Assembly (NCBI GenBank): GCA_021767885.1
Contig: JAASSM010000133.1
Location: 1-6,000 of the forward strand
Length of the DNA stretch: 6,000 nucleotides
Origin: a bacterium
GTDB taxonomy: Bacteria > Krumholzibacteriota > Krumholzibacteria > LZORAL124-64-63
Direction of reading: 5' to 3'
Shown one piece after another: positions 1 to 5,990 of this stretch (position 1 is its first letter; each line of letters starts with the position of its first letter). The notes under the pieces were generated by a model. It did no database searches, was not told where the DNA came from, and saw only the letters and a list, made by a program, of their open reading frames with translations. The position numbers were made by a program, and so were the translations under genes.

Positions 1-303
1 GACCGCCTGTACGAGCCCCGCAAGTGGCTGGACCGGGTACAGGAGCGCCTCGAACCCGGTGGTCTGCTGGTGATCACCTCGCCCTACACCTGGCTCGAGG
101 AGTTCACCCCGCGGGAGAAGTGGCTCGGGGGGATGAAGGTGGACGGCGAGAACGTCACCACCCTCGACGGCCTGCGCGCGGTCCTCGAGCCGAACTTCAC
201 CGCCGTCGGCGAACCCCGCGACGTGGAGTTCGTGATCCGCGAGACCGCCCGCAAGTTCCAGCACACGGTGGCCCAGCTCACCGTGTGGCGCCGGCGAGCC
301 TGA
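1..303 (+). CDS. ovoA: OvoA-type 4-mercaptohistidine N1-methyltransferase domain, C-terminal fragment
   Basis: The window opens inside this gene; the last 100 codons are present in frame 1 and end at TGA 301-303. The fragment has the features I recall for the methyltransferase part of OvoA: DRLYEP at the start, EPGGLLVITSPYTWLEEFTP (residues 19-38) followed by REKWLGG (39-45), then GEPRDVEFVIRETARKFQHT near the end and a closing LTVWRR. In this family the SAM-dependent domain methylates the imidazole N of 4-mercaptohistidine, the last step of ovothiol A synthesis, a cytoplasmic thiol antioxidant pathway. The sulfoxide synthase part (DinB-like and FGE-sulfatase domains) would lie upstream of the window. 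It is therefore undecided whether this is the tail of a full-length fused OvoA or a separate methyltransferase gene. The family call is firm; the gene symbol assumes the fused form. Confidence 0.85.
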   Translation, partial: DRLYEPRKWLDRVQERLEPGGLLVITSPYTWLEEFTPREKWLGGMKVDGENVTTLDGLRAVLEPNFTAVGEPRDVEFVIRETARKFQHTVAQLTVWRRRA

Positions 304-343
304 TGCCCAACACGCCGTCAGCGGGCCGAGGCGGCGTCCCGAA

Positions 344-375
344 CGCCCGGTGGTCGCCCCCGCGATCACCGGGCG
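344..375 (+). terminator. Strong GC-rich hairpin downstream of the ovoA-like gene, probable terminator
   Basis: Bases 344-357 pair with 362-375 in a 14-bp stem that is perfect except for one G-U pair (353 with 366). The loop is CCCC (358-361). The hairpin starts 41 bp after the ovoA-like stop and lies just before the promoter-like AT-rich stretch of the next gene, where a terminator is expected. The T-run after the stem is poor: TTT at 382-384 and TTTT at 394-397 rather than directly adjacent. It is therefore not a textbook rho-independent terminator. It could also act as a 3'-end stabilising hairpin. The pairing is read directly; the terminator role is inferred. Confidence 0.55.
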
Positions 376-387
376 CTGCCGTTTGCA

Positions 388-416
388 GTGCAATTTTCCC
401 ACCCATGTGCTAAAAT
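388..416 (+). promoter_or_regulatory. Extended -10 promoter for the secreted glycosidase gene
   Basis: TAAAAT at 411-416 matches the sigma70 -10 consensus at five of six positions and is preceded by TGC (408-410), the extended -10 TGn element. A weak -35, GTGCAA (388-393, three of six matches), lies 17 bp upstream; a better-looking TTGCAG at 383-388 would be too far away at 22 bp. The stretch from about 382 to 420 is clearly more AT-rich than the surrounding DNA, which supports a promoter. Transcription would start near 422-425, giving a leader of roughly 40 bases before the GTG at 467. Confidence 0.5.
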
Positions 417-452
417 CAGACGAGAATCCGCGGCGTAATCAGGAATCGTATC

Positions 453-459
453 GAGGGAG
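453..459 (+). promoter_or_regulatory. Ribosome binding site fixing the GTG start of the glycosidase
   Basis: GAGGGAG ends seven bases before GTG 467-469. The open frame continues upstream to an ATG-less region with a GTG-type start at 350, but that lies inside the hairpin and before the promoter. The next in-frame GTG, at 521, has no purine-rich site before it. This site therefore decides the start at 467. Confidence 0.7.
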
Positions 460-466
460 AGATCTC

Positions 467-2347
467 GTGTCCGCACGGTCCCAGACGACGGTTCACGGCC
501 CCACGGGCGCGGCCCACCCGGTGCGTGGACACGGCCCGCGGTGCCCGAGCCGCACCGCCGTCCGCATCCTCATCGGTGGCCTGCTGGTGGCCGCCCTGCT
601 CGCCGCGCCGGCGCCGGCGGCCCTGGACATCGACTTCGAGCAGCCGTACTACCATCATCCCGGCCAGCAGGTCTGGGACAGCTCGCTGGTCCATGACGGC
701 GAGCAGTTCCATCTCTTCTACCACGCCATCCCGCTCGACCAGCCGATCCCCGCCGCCGCCGATCACATCTGGCGGACGAGCACCGTCGACCTGATCCACT
801 GGAGCGAGCCACAGGTGGTCCTCTCCATCTCCGACGCGGCCTTCGAGCGCGAGGCGGTCTGGGCGCCGGACGTGGTCCACGATCCGGACACCGGCCGCTG
901 GTGGATGGCATACACCGGCGTGGACACCCTCATGAACCAGCGGATCGGCATGGCGTGGTCGTCGGACCTGGTCACCTGGCAGAAGATCGCGGGCAACCCG
1001 GTGGTCGAGCCCGACCCGGCCGTGTTCGCGTACGACACCGCCAGCGGCTGGGCCGACTGCCGCGATCCGTTCCTCCACCGCGACGAGGCGGGATGGCACC
1101 TGCTGACCACCAACCGGGTGAACGGAGAGATCCCCTGGCAGGGCGCCGTGGGCCACGCCACCTCCGCCGATCTGGAGCACTGGAGCCCGCTGGACGTGCT
1201 GCTGGTCAACGACGGCGGCGACCCCACCAACATCCTGGAGAGCCCGGGCTACATCGTCCGCGAGGGCACCCATCATCTGTTCTTCCACGAGCAGGACATC
1301 CACGGCATCAAGCACATGTCCACCACCGACCCCGGCAGCTGGACCTTCGCCAACGCTGCCTGGATCGCCCTGGGCATCGCGCCGGCGGTCACGTCGGTGG
1401 ACGGTGGCCAGACGCATCACATCGTGCGCATCGGTCACTTCCAGGACGCCGCGCAGGCGGGCGTGGCCTTCGTCGCCCACGTCGACACGCTGGAGTTCCT
1501 GCCCGGCGACCCCCACCCCCAGCCGCAGGGTCGTCAGCCGCTGTCGAAGTGGTTCGCCGCCTGGAACGGCCAGGGCACGGCGGCCGCCCCCACCTACGGC
1601 GACAACCAGCTGCGACGCGGCCTGCCCCCCGTCGGCCTGGAGGGCACCGGCTACTACAGCTCCGCGGAGTTCTTCCAGGGACCGCTGGGCGGGGGCATCC
1701 CGGGCCACACCGTGGGCGACGTGGCCACCGCCTGGCTCTTCACGCCGTCCTTCACCATCAGCGAGCCGTGGATCACCATGCTCGCCGGCGGCACGCAGGA
1801 TCCGGAGCACTGCTACGTGGCCCTGTTCGATGCGGCCAGCGACAGCCTGCTGCGCCGCGAGAGCGGCGAGGACCAGACCAGCCTGACGCGCCGCTGGTGG
1901 GACGTGAGCGACCTGATCGGCCGCGAGGTGTACCTGCGCATCGAGGACAGCAGCCCGTCCGGCCAGATCATGGTGGACGACATCCGCGAGACGGCCACCG
2001 GATCGACCACCGGCGTGGTCGCCGGTCCCGGCGAGACGGCCGGGCCGGGCGACCCCGGACACGCCACCGGTCTGACCGACCGCGGCGCCGGCCCCAACCC
2101 CGCCAACCCGGGCACCACCCTGCGGTGCGAGCTCGCGCGGCCGGCGCCGCTACGCGTGCGCATCTTCGACCTGCGGGGGCGCGAGATCTGGGACTCCGGG
2201 CTGCACGCCGGCGTGGCGGGGATCAACCGCATCACCTGGCAGGGCCAGCGTGGCGACGGGCGCCTGGCGCCGGGTGGCGTCTATCTCTACCGCTGGGAGG
2301 TGTCGGGCCGGCCGGCCCCGGGCGGCAAGTTGACCCTAGCGCCCTGA
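467..2347 (+). CDS. Secreted GH32/GH43-like beta-propeller glycosidase with levanase-type beta-sandwich and FlgD-like C-terminal domain
   Basis: Starting at GTG 467 this encodes 626 residues. A long basic n-region (1-32) precedes a hydrophobic signal segment (about 33-50, ILIGGLLVAALLAAPAPAA), with cleavage likely near APA-A. Residues about 60-350 form a five-bladed propeller of the GH32/GH43/GH68 type. WDSSLVHDGEQFHLFYH (70-86) corresponds to the GH32 NDPNG region with D71 as candidate nucleophile. WAPDVVHD (132-139) starts a second blade. CRDPF (198-202) carries the RDP aspartate D200, and ESPG (258-261) resembles the GH32 EC motif with E258 as candidate acid/base. Residues about 361-508 (GTGYYSS, LFTPSFTI, WITMLAGGTQD, WWDVSDLIG, IMVDDI) resemble the beta-sandwich following the catalytic domain in levanases. 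A Gly/Thr/Pro-rich linker (509-541) leads to a FlgD-like Ig domain (542-626: NPANPGTTLRCEL, RIFDLRGRE, GGVYLYRW), common on exported proteins of FCB-type bacteria. Beta-fructan or related sugar cleavage is likely, but the substrate is inferred. Its 3' end overlaps the opposing gene. Confidence 0.75.
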   Translation: MSARSQTTVHGPTGAAHPVRGHGPRCPSRTAVRILIGGLLVAALLAAPAPAALDIDFEQPYYHHPGQQVWDSSLVHDGEQFHLFYHAIPLDQPIPAAADHIWRTSTVDLIHWSEPQVVLSISDAAFEREAVWAPDVVHDPDTGRWWMAYTGVDTLMNQRIGMAWSSDLVTWQKIAGNPVVEPDPAVFAYDTASGWADCRDPFLHRDEAGWHLLTTNRVNGEIPWQGAVGHATSADLEHWSPLDVLLVNDGGDPTNILESPGYIVREGTHHLFFHEQDIHGIKHMSTTDPGSWTFANAAWIALGIAPAVTSVDGGQTHHIVRIGHFQDAAQAGVAFVAHVDTLEFLPGDPHPQPQGRQPLSKWFAAWNGQGTAAAPTYGDNQLRRGLPPVGLEGTGYYSSAEFFQGPLGGGIPGHTVGDVATAWLFTPSFTISEPWITMLAGGTQDPEHCYVALFDAASDSLLRRESGEDQTSLTRRWWDVSDLIGREVYLRIEDSSPSGQIMVDDIRETATGSTTGVVAGPGETAGPGDPGHATGLTDRGAGPNPANPGTTLRCELARPAPLRVRIFDLRGREIWDSGLHAGVAGINRITWQGQRGDGRLAPGGVYLYRWEVSGRPAPGGKLTLAP

Positions 2348-2908
2348 CCGCCCCGGCAGGCTCCGCCACAGCAGCACGAGGAAGACGCCCAGGCTCACTC
2401 CCCAGCCCACGTGCGCCACGGCCCAGATCCCGTACCGCAGGACGTGCGAGCCGCCCATCACCGCGGCGTCGATCACGGCGAGGTCGCGCTCGCCCGCGCG
2501 CGCCAGCAGCAGGAAATGGTAGCCCTTGTAGACCTGCAGGGCGATGCTCGCCACCGCGAAGGGCAGGTACCCCAGGAGCAACCAGCGTAGCGCCCCGGGC
2601 CCGAGTTCGCGGCCGCCGACCTTGCGGGCGAGGACGAGGGCGCCCGCCAGGGCCAGCGGCAGGAAGACCCCCATGGTGAAGATGTGCCCGTGGGTCATGG
2701 CCAGCCGGTAGACCGACTCGATGCGCACCCCGGCCGGCGCGTCCGCGTAGGGCAGCTTCTTGGTGGACTCCTGGTAGGAGATGCCCACGAGCAGACCCAC
2801 GATGGCCAGCGCGATGGCGTAGCGGATCAGGATGCGGATGGCACGCTGGTAGTGCGACGGCAGGGCGCTGACCGCCTGCGTCGAGCCCGCGTCCTGCGGC
2901 CCGGTCAT
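2336..2908 (-). CDS. Four-helix membrane protein with clustered histidines, distantly DUF2871-like
   Basis: This encodes 190 residues from ATG 2908-2906, chosen because GGAGG (plus-strand 2916-2920) sits seven bases upstream and because the start overlaps the preceding stop. Four membrane segments are visible at about 27-45, 71-94, 108-134 and 160-182. Basic residues before helix 1 (RAIRILIRY), between helices 2 and 3 (ARKVGGREL) and at the C-terminus (RSLPGRSGR) place both ends in the cytoplasm. H73 and H75 (MTHGHIF), H131 (YKGYHF), H155 (GGSHVLR) and H166 (AVAHVGWG) then all fall near the outer face. The order of features ([22 protein letters not shown], then a THGH-type start of helix 2 with a following MG) recalls DUF2871 membrane proteins; this is a distant resemblance from memory. 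A heme or metal site is possible but unproven. It is the second gene of an operon with the DUF1737-type gene. Confidence 0.8.
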   Translation of the reverse strand: MTGPQDAGSTQAVSALPSHYQRAIRILIRYAIALAIVGLLVGISYQESTKKLPYADAPAGVRIESVYRLAMTHGHIFTMGVFLPLALAGALVLARKVGGRELGPGALRWLLLGYLPFAVASIALQVYKGYHFLLLARAGERDLAVIDAAVMGGSHVLRYGIWAVAHVGWGVSLGVFLVLLWRSLPGRSGR

Positions 2909-3069
2909 GGCGACGCCTCCTCGGTGCGGTCGGTCTGGATCATGGCCTGGTAGAACACGCCCCGGGCCTGGAACACCCCGCCCTGGGGCACCCAGCCCCG
3001 GGCGAGCAGCTTGTTGACCTCCTCCTCGAAGCTGGTGAGGTACTCGGCGTAGACCACGGTGTAGCGCAT
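2905..3069 (-). CDS. Small DUF1737-type protein
   Basis: This encodes 54 residues from ATG 3069-3067. The start is supported by AGGAG (plus-strand CTCCT, 3077-3081) seven bases upstream; longer readings in the same frame lack such a site and have low-complexity Arg/Ala-rich N-termini typical of out-of-gene GC-rich DNA. The sequence begins [20 protein letters not shown], continues [11 protein letters not shown] and ends with a VFYQAMIQ segment. This is the DUF1737 pattern as I recall it: a short beta strand, a helix ending in a G-W-x-P-x-G-G turn, then a strand with FYQAM. Family function is unknown to me. The protein is soluble, with no signal peptide or helix long enough to span the membrane. 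Its TGA (2907-2905) overlaps the ATG of the membrane-protein gene as ATGA, so the two are probably translated together. Confidence 0.8.
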   Translation of the reverse strand: MRYTVVYAEYLTSFEEEVNKLLARGWVPQGGVFQARGVFYQAMIQTDRTEEASP

Positions 3070-3151
3070 GGACGGGCTCCTGGACCGGGAGATGGCGGCG
3101 AACTGCAACGGGGCCGCGAGCCCGAACGGGCCACGCCACCGGGGAACGCTC

Positions 3152-3180
3152 ATGCTAACCAAACGCCCCCGGCCGGTAAA
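3152..3180 (-). promoter_or_regulatory. Candidate minus-strand promoter of the DUF1737/membrane-protein operon
   Basis: Read on the minus strand, TTTACC (plus 3175-3180) and TAGCAT (plus 3152-3157) each match the sigma70 hexamers at four of six positions and are 17 bp apart. They lie in the only AT-leaning part of the 225-bp divergent region between this operon and purE (3070-3294). Transcription would start near 3145, leaving a leader of about 75 bases. I see no convincing plus-strand promoter for purE in the same region; TTGCCG (3207-3212) with GATCTT 17 bp on is a very weak pair. Confidence 0.4.
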
Positions 3181-3294
3181 CACCCCAGTCTCATCGCATG
3201 CCGGTCTTGCCGCCCGCGCGGCCCGGTTCGATCTTGTCGCGGGTCGATGCCGGTATCCGCGGTCGCGCGCCGCCAGACACGTCAGGAGCCTCGC

Positions 3295-3792
3295 ATGTCC
3301 CCGGAGAATCCCGCCCCGCTCGTGGGCCTCATCATGGGCAGCACCTCGGACTGGCCCACCCTGCGCCACGCCGCGGAGCTGCTCGCGCAGTTCCAGGTCC
3401 CTCACGAGGCCCGCGTGGTCTCCGCGCACCGCACCCCCGAGGTCATGCGCCAGTACGCCCTGGAGGCGGAGGAGCGTGGCCTGCGGGTGATCATCGCCGG
3501 CGCCGGCGGCGCCGCCCACCTGCCCGGCATGGTGGCCGCCCAGACCACCGTCCCGGTGCTCGGCGTGCCCATCGAGAGCCGCGTCCTGCGCGGCGTGGAT
3601 TCCCTGCTGTCCATCGTCCAGATGCCCGCCGGGGTGCCGGTGGGCACCCTGGCCATCGGGGAGGCCGGCGCCCGCAACGCCGCCCTGCTCGCCGTGGGCA
3701 TGCTGGCGGCCACGGACGCCGACCTGCGCACGCGCCTGCGCGAGTTCCGGGCCGCCCAGACGGCGAAGGTCATGGAGGCGGAGCTGTCGTGA
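3295..3792 (+). CDS. purE: N5-carboxyaminoimidazole ribonucleotide mutase PurE (class I)
   Basis: PurE converts N5-CAIR to CAIR in de novo purine synthesis, in the cytoplasm, normally as an octamer. The product has 165 residues, the usual bacterial length. Family motifs are complete: GSTSDW (15-20, with S16 and D19), SAHRTP (43-48, catalytic H45), [12 protein letters not shown] (68-79), [10 protein letters not shown] (102-111), PVGTLAIG (115-122) and GARNAALLA (125-133). The pattern is that of class I PurE, which takes N5-CAIR from PurK, in agreement with purK directly downstream. ATG 3295 is chosen because AGGAG (3284-3288) ends six bases upstream and the protein then starts like its relatives. 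An in-frame ATG at 3247 would add 16 residues (ending RRQTRQEPR) and lacks a ribosome site. The stop overlaps the purK start. Confidence 0.96.
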   Translation: MSPENPAPLVGLIMGSTSDWPTLRHAAELLAQFQVPHEARVVSAHRTPEVMRQYALEAEERGLRVIIAGAGGAAHLPGMVAAQTTVPVLGVPIESRVLRGVDSLLSIVQMPAGVPVGTLAIGEAGARNAALLAVGMLAATDADLRTRLREFRAAQTAKVMEAELS

Positions 3793-4937
3793 ACCGCGTC
3801 ATCCAGCCCGGCGCCACGCTGGGGGTCCTGGGCGGAGGCCAGCTCGGCCGCATGTTCACCATGGCCGCCCGCCGCATGGGCTACCGTGTCACCGTCTTCG
3901 CTCCCCAGGACGACACGCCCGCCGGCCAGATCGCCTTCCGCGAGATCCGCGCCCCCTATGACGACCTCGACGCGGTGCGCGACTTCGCGCGCGGCGTGGA
4001 CGTGGTGACCTTCGAGTTCGAGAACGTCCCCACGGCCACCGCCGAGGCCGCGGCCGAGATGGCGCCCGTGCGGCCGGCGGGATCGTTGCTGCACACCACG
4101 CAGCAGCGACGCCGGGAGAAGGAGGCCTTGCGCGCGGCCGGCGTCCCCACCGTCCGCTTCGCCTGCGCCGGGACGGCCGAGGAGCTCGCGCGCGGCGTGG
4201 CCGAGGTGGGCTGCCCCGCCATCCTCAAGACCGCCGCCTGGGGCTACGACGGCAAGGGCCAGCGCCGGATCCAGCGCCCGGAACAGGCCGATGCCGCCTG
4301 GCGCGAGCTCGGCGAACCCGAGGTGGTGATCGAGGCCGTGGCGGCGTTCGAGCGCGAGATCTCCGTGGTGGGAGCCCGCGGCCTCGACGGCGAGGTGGCC
4401 CTCTACGATCCCATCGCCAACCGGCATGCCAACCACATCCTCGACGTGTCGGTCTGCCCGGCGGACATCCCGCCGCCGGTGCGCCACCGGGCGCTGGAGA
4501 TCACCCGTACCCTGCTGCAGCGCTGGGAGGTGGTCGGGGTGATGTGCGTGGAGATGTTCCTGTTGCCGGACGGCGAGCTGCTGGTCAACGAGGTGGCCCC
4601 ACGCCCCCACAACTCCGGCCACCTGACCATCGACGCCCACGCCTGCAGCCAGTTCGAGCAGCAGGTGCGGGCCGTGTGCGGGCTGCCGCTCGGGGCCACC
4701 GCCGCCTTCGCGCCCGCCGCGGCCATGGCCAACCTGCTCGGCGACCTCTGGCTGGCCGGTCCTCCGGACTGGGCCGCCGCCTGCGCCCTGCCCGGCGTCA
4801 AGCTGCACCTCTATGGCAAGTCCGAGGCCCGCCCCGGTCGCAAGATGGGCCACCTCACGGCCCTGGAGAGCGGCCCGGCCGCGGCCACCCAGGTGGTCCT
4901 GGCGGCGCGGGATGCGGCCACGCACGGTCACGCGTAA
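3789..4937 (+). CDS. purK: N5-carboxyaminoimidazole ribonucleotide synthase PurK
   Basis: PurK is an ATP-grasp enzyme that carboxylates AIR with bicarbonate and ATP to N5-CAIR, the substrate of PurE. The product has 382 residues, normal for the family. The N-terminal domain carries [11 protein letters not shown] (12-22) and TFEFENVP (74-81). The ATP-grasp core carries [14 protein letters not shown] (145-158), FEREISVV (187-194) and [15 protein letters not shown] (267-281), the last with the metal-binding glutamate E268 and asparagine N275. The C-terminal part has HLYGK (340-344) and GRKMGHLT (350-357). Translation starts at GTG 3789, which overlaps the purE stop as GTGA; GGAGG (3774-3778) and GGAG (3780-3783) inside purE can serve as ribosome sites. 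The frame stays open upstream of 3789 through purE but gives only Arg/Gly/Pro-rich nonsense. Coupled translation with purE is likely. Confidence 0.96.
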   Translation: MNRVIQPGATLGVLGGGQLGRMFTMAARRMGYRVTVFAPQDDTPAGQIAFREIRAPYDDLDAVRDFARGVDVVTFEFENVPTATAEAAAEMAPVRPAGSLLHTTQQRRREKEALRAAGVPTVRFACAGTAEELARGVAEVGCPAILKTAAWGYDGKGQRRIQRPEQADAAWRELGEPEVVIEAVAAFEREISVVGARGLDGEVALYDPIANRHANHILDVSVCPADIPPPVRHRALEITRTLLQRWEVVGVMCVEMFLLPDGELLVNEVAPRPHNSGHLTIDAHACSQFEQQVRAVCGLPLGATAAFAPAAAMANLLGDLWLAGPPDWAAACALPGVKLHLYGKSEARPGRKMGHLTALESGPAAATQVVLAARDAATHGHA

Positions 4938-4945
4938 CGTGACCG
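4925..4945 (+). other. Perfect 8-bp hairpin with the purK stop codon in its loop
   Basis: CGGTCACG (4925-4932) pairs exactly with CGTGACCG (4938-4945). The five-base loop is CGTAA, and its last three bases are the purK TAA stop. No T-run follows, so it is not a canonical rho-independent terminator. It lies between purK and ahr and could weaken read-through, mark a processing point, or be a protein-binding palindrome. The structure is read directly; any role is inferred. Confidence 0.4.
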
Positions 4946-4982
4946 CTCGCGACCACCGATCCGAGCCCGAGGAGGCCACGTC

Positions 4983-5990
4983 ATGATCCGAGCCTTCGCT
5001 GCCAGCGCCGCCGGCGCCCCCCTGCAGCCCTTCGAGTACGAGCCCGGCCCCCTGGCCGCCGATCAGGTGGAGGTCGCGGTCATCAGCTGCGGCATCTGCC
5101 ATTCCGACCTCTCCATGCTCGACAACGAGTGGGGCATGGCGGCCTATCCCCTGGTGCCCGGCCACGAGGTGATCGGCAAGGTGACCGCCGTGGGCGACCG
5201 CGTCACCAACGTCAAGGTGGGCCAGACCGTGGGCGTGGGCTGGTTCTCCGGCAGCTGCCAGACCTGCACCCAGTGCCTGGGCGGCGATCACAACCTCTGC
5301 AACCAGCGCGAGCAGACCATCGTCGGCCGCCACGGCGGCTTCGCCGAGGCCGTGCGCGCGCAGGCGAGCTGGACCTTCCCCCTGCCCGACGCCCTGGACC
5401 CGCTGAAGGCCGGCCCCCTCTTCTGCGGTGGCGCGACGGTCTTCACGCCCTTCGCGGAGTTCGACATCGCGCCCACCGACCGCGTCGGCGTGATCGGCAT
5501 CGGCGGTCTCGGCCACCTGGCCATCCAGTTCGCCCGCCACTGGGGCTGCGAGGTGACCGCGTTCACCTCCAGCGAGGGCAAGGCCACCGAGGCCCGGCAG
5601 CTCGGCGCGCACCACGTCATCGACTCCCGCGACGGCGCCCAGCTCGAGGAGGCCGTCGGCAGCTTCGACCTGATCATCTCCACGGTGAACGTGAGCCTGG
5701 ACTGGATGGCGTACCTGAACGCCCTGGCCCCCAGGGGCCGCCTGCACCTGGTGGGTGCCGCCCTGGAGCCGGTGCCCGTACCGGCGTTCGGCCTGATCGG
5801 CGGCCAGAAGACCGTCTCCGGCTCGCCCATGGCCTCGCCCCGCAACGTGATCGCCATGCTGGAGTTCTGCGCCCGGCATGACATCGCGCCGGTGACCGAG
5901 GTCTTCCCCATGAGCCGGGTCAACGAGGCCCTCGACCACCTGCGAGCTGGCAAGGCCCGCTACCGCGTCGTCCTCCAGGGCGACTTCTAG
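4983..5990 (+). CDS. ahr: Zinc-dependent NADPH aldehyde reductase, Ahr (YjgB)-like
   Basis: This 335-residue medium-chain dehydrogenase/reductase of the cinnamyl-alcohol-dehydrogenase group matches what I recall of E. coli Ahr (YjgB) along its whole length, including CGICHSDLSMLDNEWG (36-51), VGVIGIGGLGH (168-178), STVNVSLDW (233-241) and KARYRVVL (324-331). Catalytic zinc ligands are C39, H61 with E62, and C148 (PLFCGG). Structural zinc ligands are C92, C95, C98 and C106. The Rossmann fold has G172-x-G174-G175-x-G177, and the following strand ends FTSSEGK (194-200), where serines in place of an acidic residue suggest NADPH preference. The E. coli enzyme reduces a broad range of aldehydes to alcohols; this one probably detoxifies or reduces aldehydes in the cytoplasm, substrate unknown. 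ATG 4983 follows AGGAGG (4970-4975) by seven bases. It is 45 bp after purK, so co-transcription is possible, with a hairpin between them. Confidence 0.93.
   Translation: MIRAFAASAAGAPLQPFEYEPGPLAADQVEVAVISCGICHSDLSMLDNEWGMAAYPLVPGHEVIGKVTAVGDRVTNVKVGQTVGVGWFSGSCQTCTQCLGGDHNLCNQREQTIVGRHGGFAEAVRAQASWTFPLPDALDPLKAGPLFCGGATVFTPFAEFDIAPTDRVGVIGIGGLGHLAIQFARHWGCEVTAFTSSEGKATEARQLGAHHVIDSRDGAQLEEAVGSFDLIISTVNVSLDWMAYLNALAPRGRLHLVGAALEPVPVPAFGLIGGQKTVSGSPMASPRNVIAMLEFCARHDIAPVTEVFPMSRVNEALDHLRAGKARYRVVLQGDF

Noticed and set aside
350..466. A 39-residue N-terminal extension of the glycosidase from a start at 350.
   Set aside because: It begins inside the hairpin and upstream of the promoter and lacks a ribosome site, whereas GTG 467 has GAGGGAG at the right distance.
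416..2062. A 548-codon open frame on the minus strand.
   Set aside because: It is antisense to the glycosidase gene, has a composition typical of a shadow frame, and no ribosome site or domain supports it.
2320..2344. GGGCG (2320-2324) and CGCCC (2340-2344) as a bidirectional terminator hairpin for the convergent genes.
   Set aside because: Five base pairs around a 15-base loop without T-runs on either side is too weak to support.
901..2679. A 592-codon plus-strand frame running past the end of the glycosidase gene.
   Set aside because: The product is Arg/Pro/Gly-rich low-complexity sequence; it overlaps two well-supported genes in other frames.
3198..3253. An 8-bp direct repeat ATGCCGGT at 3198-3205 and 3246-3253 upstream of purE, considered as an operator pair.
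   Set aside because: Only two copies, short, not palindromic, and in DNA where such GC-rich octamers recur by chance.
3247..3294. A 16-residue extension of PurE from ATG 3247.
   Set aside because: There is no ribosome site, and the extra residues do not resemble PurE; ATG 3295 has AGGAG six bases upstream.
3152..3294. A possible small plus-strand gene starting at ATG 3152 in the divergent intergenic region.
   Set aside because: No ribosome site; the frame runs into purE out of phase with an Arg-rich product and overlaps the minus-strand promoter.
3402..5939. An 845-codon open frame on the minus strand.
   Set aside because: It lies opposite purE, purK and ahr, which have complete family motifs. 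Its product is Gly/Ala/His/Arg-rich without recognisable domains, as expected of an antisense frame in GC-rich DNA.
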